From VAZQ01 sp963763365 (GTDB lineage Bacteria > Pseudomonadota > Alphaproteobacteria > Rhizobiales > Xanthobacteraceae), in NCBI GenBank assembly GCA_963763365.1, contig CAVXOE010000009.1, positions 645,999 through 709,998 of the forward strand: a stretch of DNA of 64,000 nucleotides, read 5' to 3'. The notes beneath the pieces were generated by a model. It saw only the letters and a list, made by a program, of their open reading frames with translations, did no database searches and was not told the DNA's origin. This document shows positions 16,577 to 26,467 of the stretch, piece after piece; the stretch's first letter is position 1; the number at the start of each line of letters is the position of its first letter. A program made the translations under genes and the position numbers.

Positions 16577-17223
16577 GGGGAGGGTCCAGACTTTGGCGAA
16601 TACTCGCCGATGACGGTGGCGGCGTCAAAGAGCGGCCCCCCGGGCAGCGGTCCGTCCTGTCCGCCGGCTCCGCCACGGTCGTGCGGTTACCCTTTGTTGT
16701 CCATAACGGCTTCAAATCCCCTCGAAATGACGATTCGAGACCGCTAAAAGGTGCGATATTACCGTGATTTTTCTGCGATCCGCCGGAACGACGCCGGTGA
16801 TTGGGAGTTGTCGGGCAGGCCATCCCACAAGTGGCAGGGAAAAAAAAGAGGGAGTCACACCATGTGGATCTCGCTTTTTACCATTGCGGTTGCATCCGCC
16901 ATCGGTCTGAGCGTGGCGGCGGTTTTTATGCAGCAGCCAAGAGGGGCACGGATCCTTCGCAACCTAACGGATTCTGCGACGGCAATCGACGAAGAATGGG
17001 CGGCCTGCGGGCCGCCCATTTGCTTATGGGCCGTCCCGGGCCGAGGACGAGTCCGCGTTGGACCGACGCGGATTGGGCCGGTTCGACCGAATTTCCCGTC
17101 TGCCGGCCGTCAATCGGCGCCCGGCCGATTGTCCTTTTGCCCATTGCGCCCCGTCCTTGCTATGAGCATGCCGCAGCGATCAGTGCTCGGCCGATAGCGC
17201 CCGAGCGAAGGACCGGAGAGGCA
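16577..17223. other. Divergent intergenic region between the Mo-hydroxylase operon and the aas-like gene
   Basis: No established gene is visible here. It must carry the promoter of the leftward operon and of the rightward aas-like gene. It includes the candidate small membrane ORF at 16862 and a strong GC hairpin (GGGCGGCC/GGCCGCCC around TGCG, 16997-17015) followed by ATTTGCTT, which could end a short transcript. I see no confident -35/-10 pair. Confidence 0.5.
16862..17197 (+). CDS. Candidate small membrane protein (uncertain)
   Basis: ATG at 16862 is preceded by AGGGAG with good spacing and opens with MWISLFTIAVASAIGLSVAA, a convincing single membrane helix, followed by a polar stretch with DEEW. 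A terminator-like hairpin at 16997-17015 would fall inside the reading frame, which then runs on as low-complexity Arg/Gly/Pro sequence. I suspect the true protein ends near 17010 and the frame is disturbed. No family is recognised. Confidence 0.3.
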   Translation: MWISLFTIAVASAIGLSVAAVFMQQPRGARILRNLTDSATAIDEEWAACGPPICLWAVPGRGRVRVGPTRIGPVRPNFPSAGRQSAPGRLSFCPLRPVLAMSMPQRSVLGR

Positions 17224-20200
17224 ATGTCGTCGTCCCTGCTCATGACACGGCGCTTCGCGCCGCTGTTCTGGTGCCAGTTCTTCTCGGCATTCAGCGACAA
17301 TTTCCTCAAGAACGCGCTGGTCTTCCTGATCCTGTTCCACCCGGACATCGGCGGCTCGCATGCCGGCGCCCTGGTCACGCTCGCGGCGCGCGGTGTTCAT
17401 CGCGCCCTTCTTCTTCCTGTCGGCGCTCGGCGGCGAGACTCGCCGACCGCTACGACAAGGCCTTGGTGGCGCAGCGGCTCAAGCTGGCCGAGATCGGCGT
17501 CGCGCTGATCGCGGTGCTCGGCTTCTGCCTCCATTCGCATCCCGATCCTGTTCTTCGCGCTGTTCCTGTTCGGCGTCATCGCCTCGCTGTTCGGGCCGAT
17601 CAAATACGGCATCCTGCCCGACCACCTGCAGCGCTCGGAACTGCCCGCCGGCAACGCGCTGGTCGAAGGCGCGACCTTCATCGCCATCCTGCTCGGCACC
17701 ATCGTCGGCGGCATCGCGGCCAAGGACGGCGGCGACCCCGCTCGGTTCGCGCTGCTGATGATCGTGTTCTCGCTCATGTGCTGGGGCGCGAGCCTGCTGA
17801 TCCCGCGCACCGGCGAAGCCGCGCCCGGCCTGACGATCCAGCAGAACATGCTCGCCTCGACCGGCGGCCTGCTGCGCTTCCTGCGCGAGGACCCCCGCCT
17901 GTGGTGGGGCGCCATCGTCACGAGCTGGTTCTGGCTGGTCGGCGCGGTCGCGCTGTCGCTGATGCCGACCCTGGTGAAGGACGTGCTCGGCGGCAACGAG
18001 GAGGTGGTCACCGCCTGCCTCGCCATCTTCTCGATCTCGATCGCGATCGGCTCGGGGCTCGCGGCCTGGCTCGCGGCCGGCCGCATCATCCTGCTGCCGA
18101 CGCTGCTCGGCGCCGTCCTGCTCGGCCTTTTCGCGCTCGATCTCGGCTGGTCGACCTACGACGCGACGGCCGATCCCGCGGCCTCGAAGGCTATCTGGCG
18201 ATCTTCCGCTCCGGCCGCGGCATCCGCTTCGCCATCGACCTCGCCGGCCTCGCGATCGCCGGCGGCCTGTTCATCGTGCCGGTGTTCGCGGCCGTGCAGG
18301 CCTGGGCCGGCGCCGACCGCCGCGCGCGCGTGGTCGCGGGCGTCAACGTGCTCAACGCCGCCTTCATGGCGGCGGCGCCGTCCTCGTCGCGCTGCTGCAG
18401 ATGGCGGGCCTGACCACGCCGAGCCTGTTCATGCTGCTCGGCGTCGCGCAGCCTCGCTGGTCGCGGTCGCGATCGGCCGCACCATGCCGACGAGCGCGCT
18501 GCAGCGACGCCCTCTCGATCATCTATCGCGCGCTGTTCCGCATCGAGGTGAAGGGCCTCGAGAATCTCAACAAGGCCGGGCCCAACGTCATCATCGCGCT
18601 CAACCACGTGAGCTTCCTCGACGCCGGGCTCGCGCTGTCGCTGCGCAACCGCAAGCCGGTCTTCGCCATCGACATCGGCATCGCCAAGCGCTGGTGGGTG
18701 AAGCCGTTCCTGAAGCTCACCCGCGCGCTGCCGCTCGATCCGATGAAGCCGATGGCGACGCGCACGCTGATCAACGCGGTCAAGGCCGGCGACGCGCTGA
18801 TCATCTTCCCGGAAGGCCGCATCACCGTCACCGGCAGCCTGATGAAGGTCTATGACGGCGCCGCCTGATCGCCGACAAGTCGGATGCCGAGGTCGTGCCG
18901 GTGCGCATCGAGGGCCTGGAGCAGACGCCGTTCAGCCGGCTGTCGAAGGAGCAGGTGCGCCGCAGCTGGTTCCCGAAGGTCAAGGTGACGATGCTCGAAC
19001 CGGTCAAGCTCGCGGTCGATCCGGCGCTCAAGGGCCGCAAGCGCCGGCAGGCCGCCGGCGCCGCGCTCTACGGCATCATGTCGGACCTCGTGTTCCGCAC
19101 CACCTCGACCGACCGCACCGTGTTCGAGGCCGTGGTCGAGGCCGCGCGACCAGCACGGCCTGCAGCCGCGTCGCGGTCGAGGACCCGCTGACCGGCGCGC
19201 TCACCTACAAGCGGCTGCTGATCGGCGCCGCCGTCCTCGGCCGCAAGCTGATGCCGCTCGCGCCGCGAAGGCCGCGCCATCGGCGTCATGCTGCCGAACG
19301 CCAACGGCGCGGTCGTGACGATTCTCGGCCTGATGTCGGCCGGGCGCGTGCCGGCGATGATCAACTTCACCGCCGGCGCGACCAACATCCTCGCCGCCTG
19401 CAAGGCGGCGCAAGCTCGACACCATCGTCACGTCGCGCGCCTTCGTCGAGAAGGGCAGGCTCGACAACCTGGTCGGCGACGCTCGGCCAGAGCGTCGCGC
19501 ATCGTCTATCTCGAGGACGTCCGCGCGACCGTCACGCTTCGCCGACAAGCTCCGCGGCCTGCTGCACGCCGAGAAGCCGCTGGTGCACGCGCAAGCCCGA
19601 CGACCCGGCCGCGATCCTGTTCACCTCCGGCTCGGAGGGCACGCCGAAGGGCGTCGTGCTCTCCCACCGCAACATGCTGGCGAACGCCGCGCAGGCCGCC
19701 GCGCGCATCGACTTCGGCCGCAGCGACAAGGTGTTCAACGTGCTGCCGGTGTTCCACTCGTTCGGGCTGACGGTCGGCCTGATGCTGCCGCTGGTCTCCG
19801 GCGTGCGCGATCTATCTCTATCCCTCGCCGCTGCACTACCGCACCGTGCCGGAGCTGATCTACGGCGCGAACGCCACCATCATGTTCGGCACCGACACGT
19901 TCCTCGCCGGCTATGCGCGCGTCGCGCATCCTTACGACTTCCGCTCGCTGCGCTACATCCTCGCCGGCGCCGAGCCGGTGAAGGAGACGACGCGCCGGAC
20001 CTACATGGAGAAGTTCGGGCTGCGCATTCTCGAAGGCTACGGCGTCACCGAGACCGCGCCGGCGCTCGCGCTCAACACGCCGATGTTCAACAAGTTCGGC
20101 ACCGTCGGGCGCATGCTGCCCGGCATGGAGGCGCGGCTCGAAAAGGTCGAGGGCGTCGACGAAGGCGGCCGGCTGTTCGTGCGCGGGCCGAACGTGATGC

Positions 20201-20621
20201 TCGGCTATCTCAAGGTCGAGAATCCCGGCGTGCTCGAGCCGCCGCCGGAAGGCTGGCACGACACCGGCGACATCGTCACCATCGACGCGCAGGGCTTCAT
20301 CACCATCAAGGGGCGCGCCAAGCGCTTCGCCAAGATCGGCGGCGAGATGATCTCGCTCGCCGCGGTCGAGACGCTCGCCGCCGAGCTGTGGCCGAACGCG
20401 CCGTCGGCGGTCGTCGCGGTGCCCGACGCGCGCAAGGGCGAGCGGCTGATCCTGGTGACGCAGCAGAAGGACGCGACGCCGCGCGGAATTCCAGGCCTTC
20501 GCGCAAAGCGAAGGACGCGTCCGATCTGATGATCCCGGCCGAGGTCTGGATCGTCGACAAGCTGCCGATGCTCGGCTCCGGCAAGGTCGACAACATCAGT
20601 CTCGCCGAGATCGTGCCGTGA
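17224..20621 (+). CDS. aas: LplT-Aas fusion: lysophospholipid transporter / acyltransferase / acyl-ACP synthetase (many frame breaks)
   Basis: One about 1,130-residue protein spread over several frames. The N-terminal MFS domain (MSSSLLMTRRFAPLFWCQFF ... IKYGILPDHLQ) matches LplT. The PlsC-type acyltransferase has LNHVSFLDAG (HX4D) and FPEGRITVTG. The C-terminal AMP-binding domain has LFTSGSEGTPKGVVLSH, EGYGVTETAP and GWHDTGDI, and ends at ISLAEIVP. The fusion imports lyso-phosphatidylethanolamine and reacylates it at the inner membrane. At least a dozen single-base breaks occur (for example near 17390, 17440, 17540, 18185, 18866, 19150, 19410, 19815 and 20490), many of them extra bases in GC-rich runs. 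Conservation between breaks argues for sequence error. GGAGAGG precedes the start. Confidence 0.88.
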
Positions 20622-20669
20622 GCGCCTCGCCGCCGCCCCGCCGAAGCCTGCCGTGCTGGTGTGAGGCGG

Positions 20670-21699
20670 ATGGCGCGCAAGACCTTTGCCTGGGCCGACC
20701 TGCCCGACGAGCAACTGCTCCAACTGCGTTTGCGCGATCTCAAGGTCAAGGTCGAAGGGACGTGGCTCGAGCAATGCCTCGCGAATCTCCACGAGGAGCT
20801 TGCGCAGCACGACATCCGCGTCCGGCCGTATGGCTGGATTTCGAGCGAGTGGTTCAGTCCGGACAAGACGTCCGGCATCGCGTTCCCGTTCTATCTTGCG
20901 CACCCCCGCTTGATACAGCTCGAGAAGAAGAAAATCTTCGACGTCGAGGGCGGCACCTGGTGGGAGTGCATGCGAATTCTCCGCCATGAAGCCGGGCACG
21001 TCGTGCAGACCGCCTACCAGCTTCAGCGCCGCCGCCGCTGGCAGCAGTTGTTCGGCCCGTCGTCGAAACACTATCCGAGATATTACCGGCCGAATCCGGC
21101 GAGCCGGCATTTCGTCCAGCATCTGCGGCTCTGGTACGCGCAAAGCCATCCGGACGAGGATTTCGCCGAAACGTTCGCGGTCTGGCTGCGGTCCGCGCTC
21201 GAACTGGCGCACGCGCTACGCCGGGTGGCCGGCGCTGGAGAAGCTGGAATACGTCGACGAATTGATGACCGAGATCGCCGGGCAGCGGCCGTTGCCCACG
21301 CGCCGGGAGCGCGTCGAGCCGCTGAGCCAGCTCACGATGACGCTTGAAGAGCATTACCGGAAAAAGCAGGCGCTCTATACGTTCGCTACGCCGAAAACCT
21401 ACGACCGCGATCTGCAACGGCTGTTCTCCGCCGATCCGCGGCATCGCCGCTCGCAAGCTGCGTCGCTCTTCATCAGGCGAAACCGCGCGCGAATCAGAGA
21501 GCTGGTTTCGAACTGGACGGGCGAATATCAGCTTACGGTGGACGCAATTCTCGATGATATGATAGTCCGTTGCCGCGAACTCGACCTGCGCGCGGTCGGT
21601 TCCGAGCGTAAGCTGATGATGGAATTTACCGTGCTGCTGACCGCCAAGACCGTGCACGCGCTGTTTGGTCCGTTGCGACGAAAACGGATCGCGCTGTGA
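20670..21699 (+). CDS. Putative zinc metallopeptidase (HEAGH), frameshifted
   Basis: Zincin of about 343 residues. The motif LRHEAGHVVQTAYQL (HExxH) supplies two zinc ligands and the catalytic Glu. Further downstream HPDEDFAETFAVWL, with a conserved DExFAExFA pattern, probably gives the third ligand. This matches the putative zinc-binding metallopeptidase family (Peptidase_Mx-like) in general form. No signal peptide is visible, so it is probably cytoplasmic. One inserted T near 21191 breaks the frame inside AVWLRPRSNWRTRYAGWP. Its TGA overlaps the GTG start of the ATP-grasp gene, suggesting a fixed functional pair. A GTG at 20661 is an alternative start. Confidence 0.8.
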
Positions 21700-22724
21700 A
21701 ACGCCTGCGCGTCCTGGTGCTCGTACACCCGGACCTGATACCCCCGGATTCAAGCAAGGGGTACAGCGAGCAGGAGATCAATGTCTGGAAGACCGAGTAC
21801 GACGTCGTCAGCACGCTGCGGGCTTCCGGGCATGACGTTCGTCCGCTCGGCGTGCACGACGAGCTCAAGCCGATCCGCGAGCAGATCGATAGCTGGAAGC
21901 CCGATGTGGTGTTCAGCCTGCTCGAGCAGTTTCAGGGCGAGGTGATCTACGACCAGAACGTCGTCAGCTATCTCGAGCTGATGCGGGTTCCCTATACCGG
22001 CTGCAATCCACGCGGCCTGATGCTCGCGCGCGGCAAGGACCTGTCGAAGACGCTGGTGCACTACCACCGGATTCCGATTCCGGCCTTTGCGGTGTTTCCC
22101 AAGTACCGCAAGGTCAAGCGCCCGACGCGCCTCGCGTTGCCGCTGATCGTCAAGAGCCTGAGCGAGGATGCGTCCTGGGGCATCTCGCAGGCCTCGGTGG
22201 TCGACACCGACGAGAAGCTCGTCGAACGCGTCAACTTCATCCACGAGAAGATCGGCACCGCCGCCATCGCCGAGCAATACATCGAGGGGCGCGAGCTTTA
22301 TGTCGGCGTCATCGGCAACGACCGGCTACGCGTGCTGCCGATCTGGGAACTGGAATTCCGCAACCTGGCGCAGGGCGCCTGGCCCATTGCGACCGAGAAG
22401 GTCAAGCACGATCCCGACTATCAGGAGCGGCGCGGCATCCTGCACGGCCCGGCGAAAGACCTTGCGCCTGAAATTCGCGCCCGGATCGAACGCTCGGCGA
22501 AGCGGATTTTCCGCACGCTGGAGCTCGACGGCTATGCGCGCATCGATTTTCGTCTGTCCGCCGACGGCGTTCCTTATTTCCTCGAAGCCAATCCCAATCC
22601 CGAGATCGCCGAGAGCCAGGAATTCGCCGCAGCCGCGAAGCACGTCGGCATCGCATATCCCGACCTTCTGCAAAGCATCGTGGGATTGGGCATGCGAAGG
22701 GCGCTGACAGGGCCTACGGTTTGA
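21696..22724 (+). CDS. ATP-grasp ligase, D-alanine--D-alanine ligase-like
   Basis: Complete 342-residue ATP-grasp enzyme starting at GTG 21696. Landmarks are the N-terminal VLVLVHPDLIPP, the substrate-side PYTGCNPRGLMLARGKDLSK, the ATP-binding PLIVKSLSEDASWGIS, and the Mg-binding DFRLSADGVPYFLEANPNPEI near the C-terminus. This layout is that of D-Ala-D-Ala ligases, but the gene lies outside the mur/fts cluster and follows a zinc peptidase with a 4-base overlap. A dedicated peptide- or amide-forming role is therefore likelier than wall synthesis (inference). The substrate is unknown. Confidence 0.85.
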   Translation: MKRLRVLVLVHPDLIPPDSSKGYSEQEINVWKTEYDVVSTLRASGHDVRPLGVHDELKPIREQIDSWKPDVVFSLLEQFQGEVIYDQNVVSYLELMRVPYTGCNPRGLMLARGKDLSKTLVHYHRIPIPAFAVFPKYRKVKRPTRLALPLIVKSLSEDASWGISQASVVDTDEKLVERVNFIHEKIGTAAIAEQYIEGRELYVGVIGNDRLRVLPIWELEFRNLAQGAWPIATEKVKHDPDYQERRGILHGPAKDLAPEIRARIERSAKRIFRTLELDGYARIDFRLSADGVPYFLEANPNPEIAESQEFAAAAKHVGIAYPDLLQSIVGLGMRRALTGPTV

Positions 22725-22760
22725 CGCGCGCGCGTCGGCTGAGGGCAGACACGTCAATGC

Positions 22761-23246
22761 CTATCCTGGATAGAAGCCTGAGGCGACCAAGCCTGGGACA
22801 CCGTCGATTGTTACCTTCTTCACGAAGGTCCATTTCTGCGAAGGCTCAGTTTGTCCAGGCTTCGGAAACATGTAGTCGACCCATCCCGACCCTTTGGTTT
22901 CGGCTGTCTTTATAATTTCATTGTGAAACAGCTTTCCCTTGGCATCCTTTTGGCCGCTGACGTTCGTTCCTTCACGCTTGGGAAAAGCGGGATTGAGCAG
23001 CACATTCGCATTGGTGTCGTAGACAAACAGATACGCGTCACCATGGAACCACTCGCTGTCTTTCTTTCTGAAATCTGCGAAAGCTGCCTTTCCTTTGCTA
23101 TCGATGAGTGCAGCAGCTTTCGTGACCAGAGCTTCGACCTGGTTTGCTCTTTCTGACGGCGGGGGACTTTGCTGGGAAAATACCGGCGAAGTCGTCGCGA
23201 TAACTGTCGTAAGCGCAAGTCCCACAAGCAAAGCACTGGCGTTCAT
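22761..23246 (-). CDS. Exported single Cache-domain protein
   Basis: A 161-residue protein. A signal peptide spans residues 1-25 (ALLVGLALTTVIATTSPVFS), followed by a stand-alone single-Cache fold with DAYLFVYDTNANVLLNP, GTNVSGQKDAKGKLFHNEII and GSGWVDYMFPKP, the pattern seen in the sensor domains of chemoreceptors and kinases. No transmitter domain follows, so it is a soluble periplasmic ligand-binding protein. I chose ATG 23246 because GAGAGG lies at ideal distance upstream; the longer frame to 23327 lacks support. Confidence 0.85.
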   Translation of the reverse strand: MNASALLVGLALTTVIATTSPVFSQQSPPPSERANQVEALVTKAAALIDSKGKAAFADFRKKDSEWFHGDAYLFVYDTNANVLLNPAFPKREGTNVSGQKDAKGKLFHNEIIKTAETKGSGWVDYMFPKPGQTEPSQKWTFVKKVTIDGVPGLVASGFYPG

Positions 23247-23686
23247 TGGTGACCTCTCTATGATTTTGCCGGTGTGTCGCCCCCTTCCAGTGACGTGACA
23301 TCCGCTTTGACCCGGAGCAGGCCTCAATCTCCCTCCGATGTTTTCGCGCGATCGCGTAACGCACGACCACGTCTCAAGTTCGATCGTCTGTGACTACGGG
23401 TCGCATTAAATTTTTGTAACTCTGCCCCGCGGGAAAACGACACTAGGCTGGCCCGCATTCATGCTTCGCGGCGCACGCCAATACCACCGCGGCGAATGGG
23501 AACCCTTGGAACCGGTTAGCCGCGTCACCGCCGGGATGCTGGACTTCGGGTGCGGGACGGCAACTGCGACGCCGTTAACCCCGGGCGGGCACTCCTTGCA
23601 TTCAAAGGGCTGCGGCGCAAAATTCAACCTGCACCCTATTACACTGCGGTCAAAGTCTTGATTTGATCGATTGAGCGCAAATCGAC
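23247..23686. other. Divergent intergenic region, Cache gene / mepA
   Basis: About 440 bp without a confident gene. It holds the promoters of the two divergent genes. A 66-codon open frame at 23461-23661 has no ribosome-binding site and no recognisable similarity. An AT-richer stretch at 23405-23420 (ATTAAATTTTTGTAA) is the only notable composition change. Confidence 0.4.
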
Positions 23687-24608
23687 ATGAACGGCAGCAC
23701 GATGTCGACATCTCACAAGACTGCCAGCCTTGCGTGGCGCGTCACTTTTCTGCTTGCGCTCTCGCTGCTCGCGGCAAATTTGGCGTTGGCGCAGGACAAG
23801 GGCAGCGTAGCCCCCGAGCCGCTGCCCCCGCTGACAAATCCGGACGATCCACGCGACGCCGGCCAAGGAATTGTTTGGCCGCAAAACGACACCGTCATCG
23901 CTTCCGGCGCGTACCATCGGGTTTTATTCCAAGGGTTGCCTTGCCGGCGCGCAGGCGTTGCCTATCGATGGCGAGACCTGGCAGGTGATGCGCCAGTCGC
24001 GCAACCGCAATTGGGGGCACCCCAACTTGGTGCAGTTCCTCGAGCGTCTCGCCAATCAGGCGCCCAACATCGGCTGGCGCGGGCTCCTGGTCGGCGACAT
24101 GGCGCAGCCGCGCGGCGGACCTATGCGCGCCGGACATTTCAGCCACCAGGTGGGCCTCGACGCGGATATCTGGCTCACGCCCATGCCGGACCGAAGATTG
24201 AGCCGCGAAGAGCGCGAAGAGATGATGTCGACCGTGGTGGTCGCGCAAGATGGCAAGGACATCGACCCCAAGGTGTGGACGCCGGCGCACGCGGCAATCA
24301 TCAAAGCGGCGGCGAAAGACCCGCAGGTCTCGCGCATCTTCGCCAATGCCGCAATCAAGAAGGCGCTATGCCGAGGCGCCGGCCGCGATCGCGCGTGGTT
24401 GCGAAAAGTGCGGGTGTGGTACGGGCACGATTATCACTTCCATGTGCGGATTTTCTGCCCGGCGGATAGTCCAGGCTGCACGCCGGACCAGCCGCTTGCG
24501 GGGGACGACGGCTGCAGCGGCAGGGACCTCGATCACTGGTTCAGCGATGCGGTCCTGCATCCGAAGCCGTCGTCCGTCAGCCCAAGGAGAAGCCTCCACT
24601 GCGAATGA
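23687..24608 (+). CDS. mepA: Penicillin-insensitive murein endopeptidase, one frame break
   Basis: LAS-family zinc endopeptidase that cuts D-Ala-mDAP cross-links in the periplasm. There is a signal peptide (FLLALSLLAANLALAQ). After a one-base insertion near 23863 the frame continues as ELFGRKTTPSSLPARTIGFY. Zinc-site motifs are HFSHQVGLDADIWL (H-x6-D) and DYHFHVRIFCP (HxH), with the family disulfide cysteines CTPDQP and GCSG present. The length of about 300 residues fits MepA. The start may be the ATG at 23687 or at 23702. Confidence 0.9.
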
Positions 24609-24690
24609 CCGATCTCCCCGCTGCCTGCCGCCAGGTGCTGTCGGCGCCTTAGATGGCGCGTGTCCAATTCGCGGACCCGCCGCAAGGCTC

Positions 24691-25059
24691 TCAGGGCGGC
24701 TTGCGCAAACTCAACAAGTAGGCCGTCACCTGCTTCACGTAAGTGTCGGTCAGTTGAGGGTTGGGCATCGCCCTGGCATTGCCGACGCTGCTATGCGTCG
24801 TGGTCAGAAACGTTCGCAGATAATCTGCATCGATGTTGCTGCGCTGGGCGATCGCCTGGAACGATGTTGCGGGCGGCTCCAAGGCGGGGCCGAACGGTTG
24901 ACCGCGTTCGACGACATGACACGTCGAGCAGACCAGCAGAGCCACGCGGCGGCCCTCTCGCACATCGTCACGCGGCCGGATCGACGGCCTCCTCGGCCCA
25001 GCCGCGCCTGAGAGCAGGCTTAGGCCGACACGCCAAAGCGATATCGGCAGCTTCGACAA
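24691..25059 (-). CDS. Small c-type cytochrome, uncertain start
   Basis: Monoheme cytochrome of about 122 residues: heme-binding CSTCH, then FGPALEPP and a C-terminal helix with the axial-Met region ARAMPNPQLTDTYVKQVTAYLLSL, typical of class I cytochromes with a short C-terminal helix. The N-terminus is poorly defined. A TTG at 25059 opens a weak hydrophobic leader (PISLWRVGLSLLSGAAG), which is shifted or damaged compared with a normal signal peptide. It follows the AhpD-like gene by 7 nt and may be co-transcribed with it. Confidence 0.75.
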   Translation of the reverse strand: MSKLPISLWRVGLSLLSGAAGPRRPSIRPRDDVREGRRVALLVCSTCHVVERGQPFGPALEPPATSFQAIAQRSNIDADYLRTFLTTTHSSVGNARAMPNPQLTDTYVKQVTAYLLSLRKPP

Positions 25060-25066
25060 GAGCCGC

Positions 25067-25720
25067 CTACTCCGCGGCTTGGGATTGCGGCTTGGCGGAG
25101 GACTTCGTCCAATAGTCGGCCGCGGCCTTCGAGCGCTTGAGCGCCTCCTCGGTCTCGAAGCCCGGCGCCATCGAGGCATCGGTGCCGGCGAGAATCTGGT
25201 GGTGCTCGATGTTGAGCGTCCGCAGCCAGCGCTGCTGGCCCATGGTCAACGCCACGAAATAGCCGATCTCGACCAGCTCGGGCTCGCTGAAATGCTTGTG
25301 CAGGCGCGCCCAGAAGGCGTCGTCGACGGAGGTCCCAGGTGATCGCCTCGGCGTAGGCGAGGGCGGCCTTCTGGCGGTCGTCGTAACGGGTCGAGCTCTC
25401 GAAATTGATCAGGTCGTTGTAGTCCTCCTCGACGATCCCCTGCTGGCCGCCTTCATCGAGCGCTGGTTGCCGCAGAACTCGCACATCACCGAGCGCGAGA
25501 CGTAGATGCGGCAAAGCTCCTTGATGTCGTGGTCGGCGACGCCATGCTTGAACACGTCGCGCCAGGAATTCGCGAACGACCAGAACACCGCCGGCACGTG
25601 CGCGCGGACGGCCTGGCTTTCCGGGCGCGGCGTGCCTTCTTGGCGCAGCGATCGAACTCGGCGAGCATGGCCTGATCCTTGACGGTCGGGGTCGACGTAG
25701 CTGATCCGTGGCTTCGACAT
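25067..25720 (-). CDS. Carboxymuconolactone decarboxylase/AhpD-like protein, several frame breaks
   Basis: Alkylhydroperoxidase-fold protein of about 215 residues assembled from three frames: MSKPRISYVDPD at the start, then VMCEFCGNQRS with the CxxC redox pair, then DLINFESSTRYDDRQKAALA, then LVEIGYFVALTMGQQRWLRT to the end. AhpD-like proteins act as thiol-dependent peroxidase partners or ring-opening decarboxylases; the CxxC favours the former. Frame breaks lie near 25690, 25630, 25450 and 25340. It precedes a c-type cytochrome gene. Confidence 0.8.
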
Positions 25721-25996
25721 CGGGTATCTCCTTGTGCATCCTCCGTCCGGCGCACCAAGCAGCGGACGCTTTTTGATTTGTGTTCGTTAATTGGTTCGTT
25801 CGCCTTACGGCGCGTCGTGGCCGGCATGTTGCCGCACGAACACGACGGGATCAACGCCGCTCGCGCATTGTTTATCTCAAGCCTACTGGTGGGCCAAACA
25901 GTGTTGGGCCGGGAAACGGCCTATTGTGCAGGGCGCTGGACTTCGCGCGACAGGCATGCGACGTGACGGGCTCGATCCGTTCACGCCGATGTCCCC

Positions 25997-26467
25997 ATGT
26001 TCGAAGCCTTCAAGAAGTTCCTGTCCGATGGCGTCGAGGGCGACAAGCATCCGAGCCGCTTCGAGGAGAACGACTACCGGCTGGCGGCGGCGGCGCTGCT
26101 GGTCCACGCCGCGACCATCGACGGCAACGTCTCGGACGTCGAGCGCGACAAGCTGCACGCGGTCATCAAGCGGCGCTTCGGTCTCGACGATGCGGCGACC
26201 GACGAACTGGTCACCGAGGCGACGCAGGCCGAGCACGAGGCGGTCGATCTCTATCATTTCACCAGCCTGATCAACCGCTCGCTCGACGAGGACGGCCGCC
26301 AGCGCATCGTCGAGATGATGTGGGAGATCGTCTATGCCGACGGCCGCGTCACCGAATTCGAGGACAATCTGATCTGGCGCGCCGCCGACCTGCTCGGCGT
26401 GTCGTCGCGCGAGCGGATCGCGCTGCGCCAGCGCGTGGCGAACGGGCGCGGGACCGACGGACCGTGA
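25997..26467 (+). CDS. TerB-family (tellurite-resistance-like) protein
   Basis: Complete 156-residue all-helical protein. It carries the TerB metal-site acidic motifs in two related halves, ATIDGNVSDVERDKL and IVYADGRVTEFEDNLI (the DGxVxxxE pattern). The family is thought to bind divalent metal and to act near membranes in stress responses; its function is not well established. No other ter genes are nearby. Its stop overlaps the GTG start of the SDR gene at 26464-26467. The 25721-25996 stretch upstream shows no gene. Confidence 0.88.
   Translation: MFEAFKKFLSDGVEGDKHPSRFEENDYRLAAAALLVHAATIDGNVSDVERDKLHAVIKRRFGLDDAATDELVTEATQAEHEAVDLYHFTSLINRSLDEDGRQRIVEMMWEIVYADGRVTEFEDNLIWRAADLLGVSSRERIALRQRVANGRGTDGP

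Noticed and set aside
17224..20621. True pseudogene status of the aas-like gene
   Set aside because: Frame breaks are many but all domains and catalytic motifs remain intact, and similar breaks hit essential-type genes, so sequence error is the simpler explanation.
23461..23661. 66-codon ORF between the Cache gene and mepA
   Set aside because: No ribosome-binding site, low complexity and no similarity recognised.
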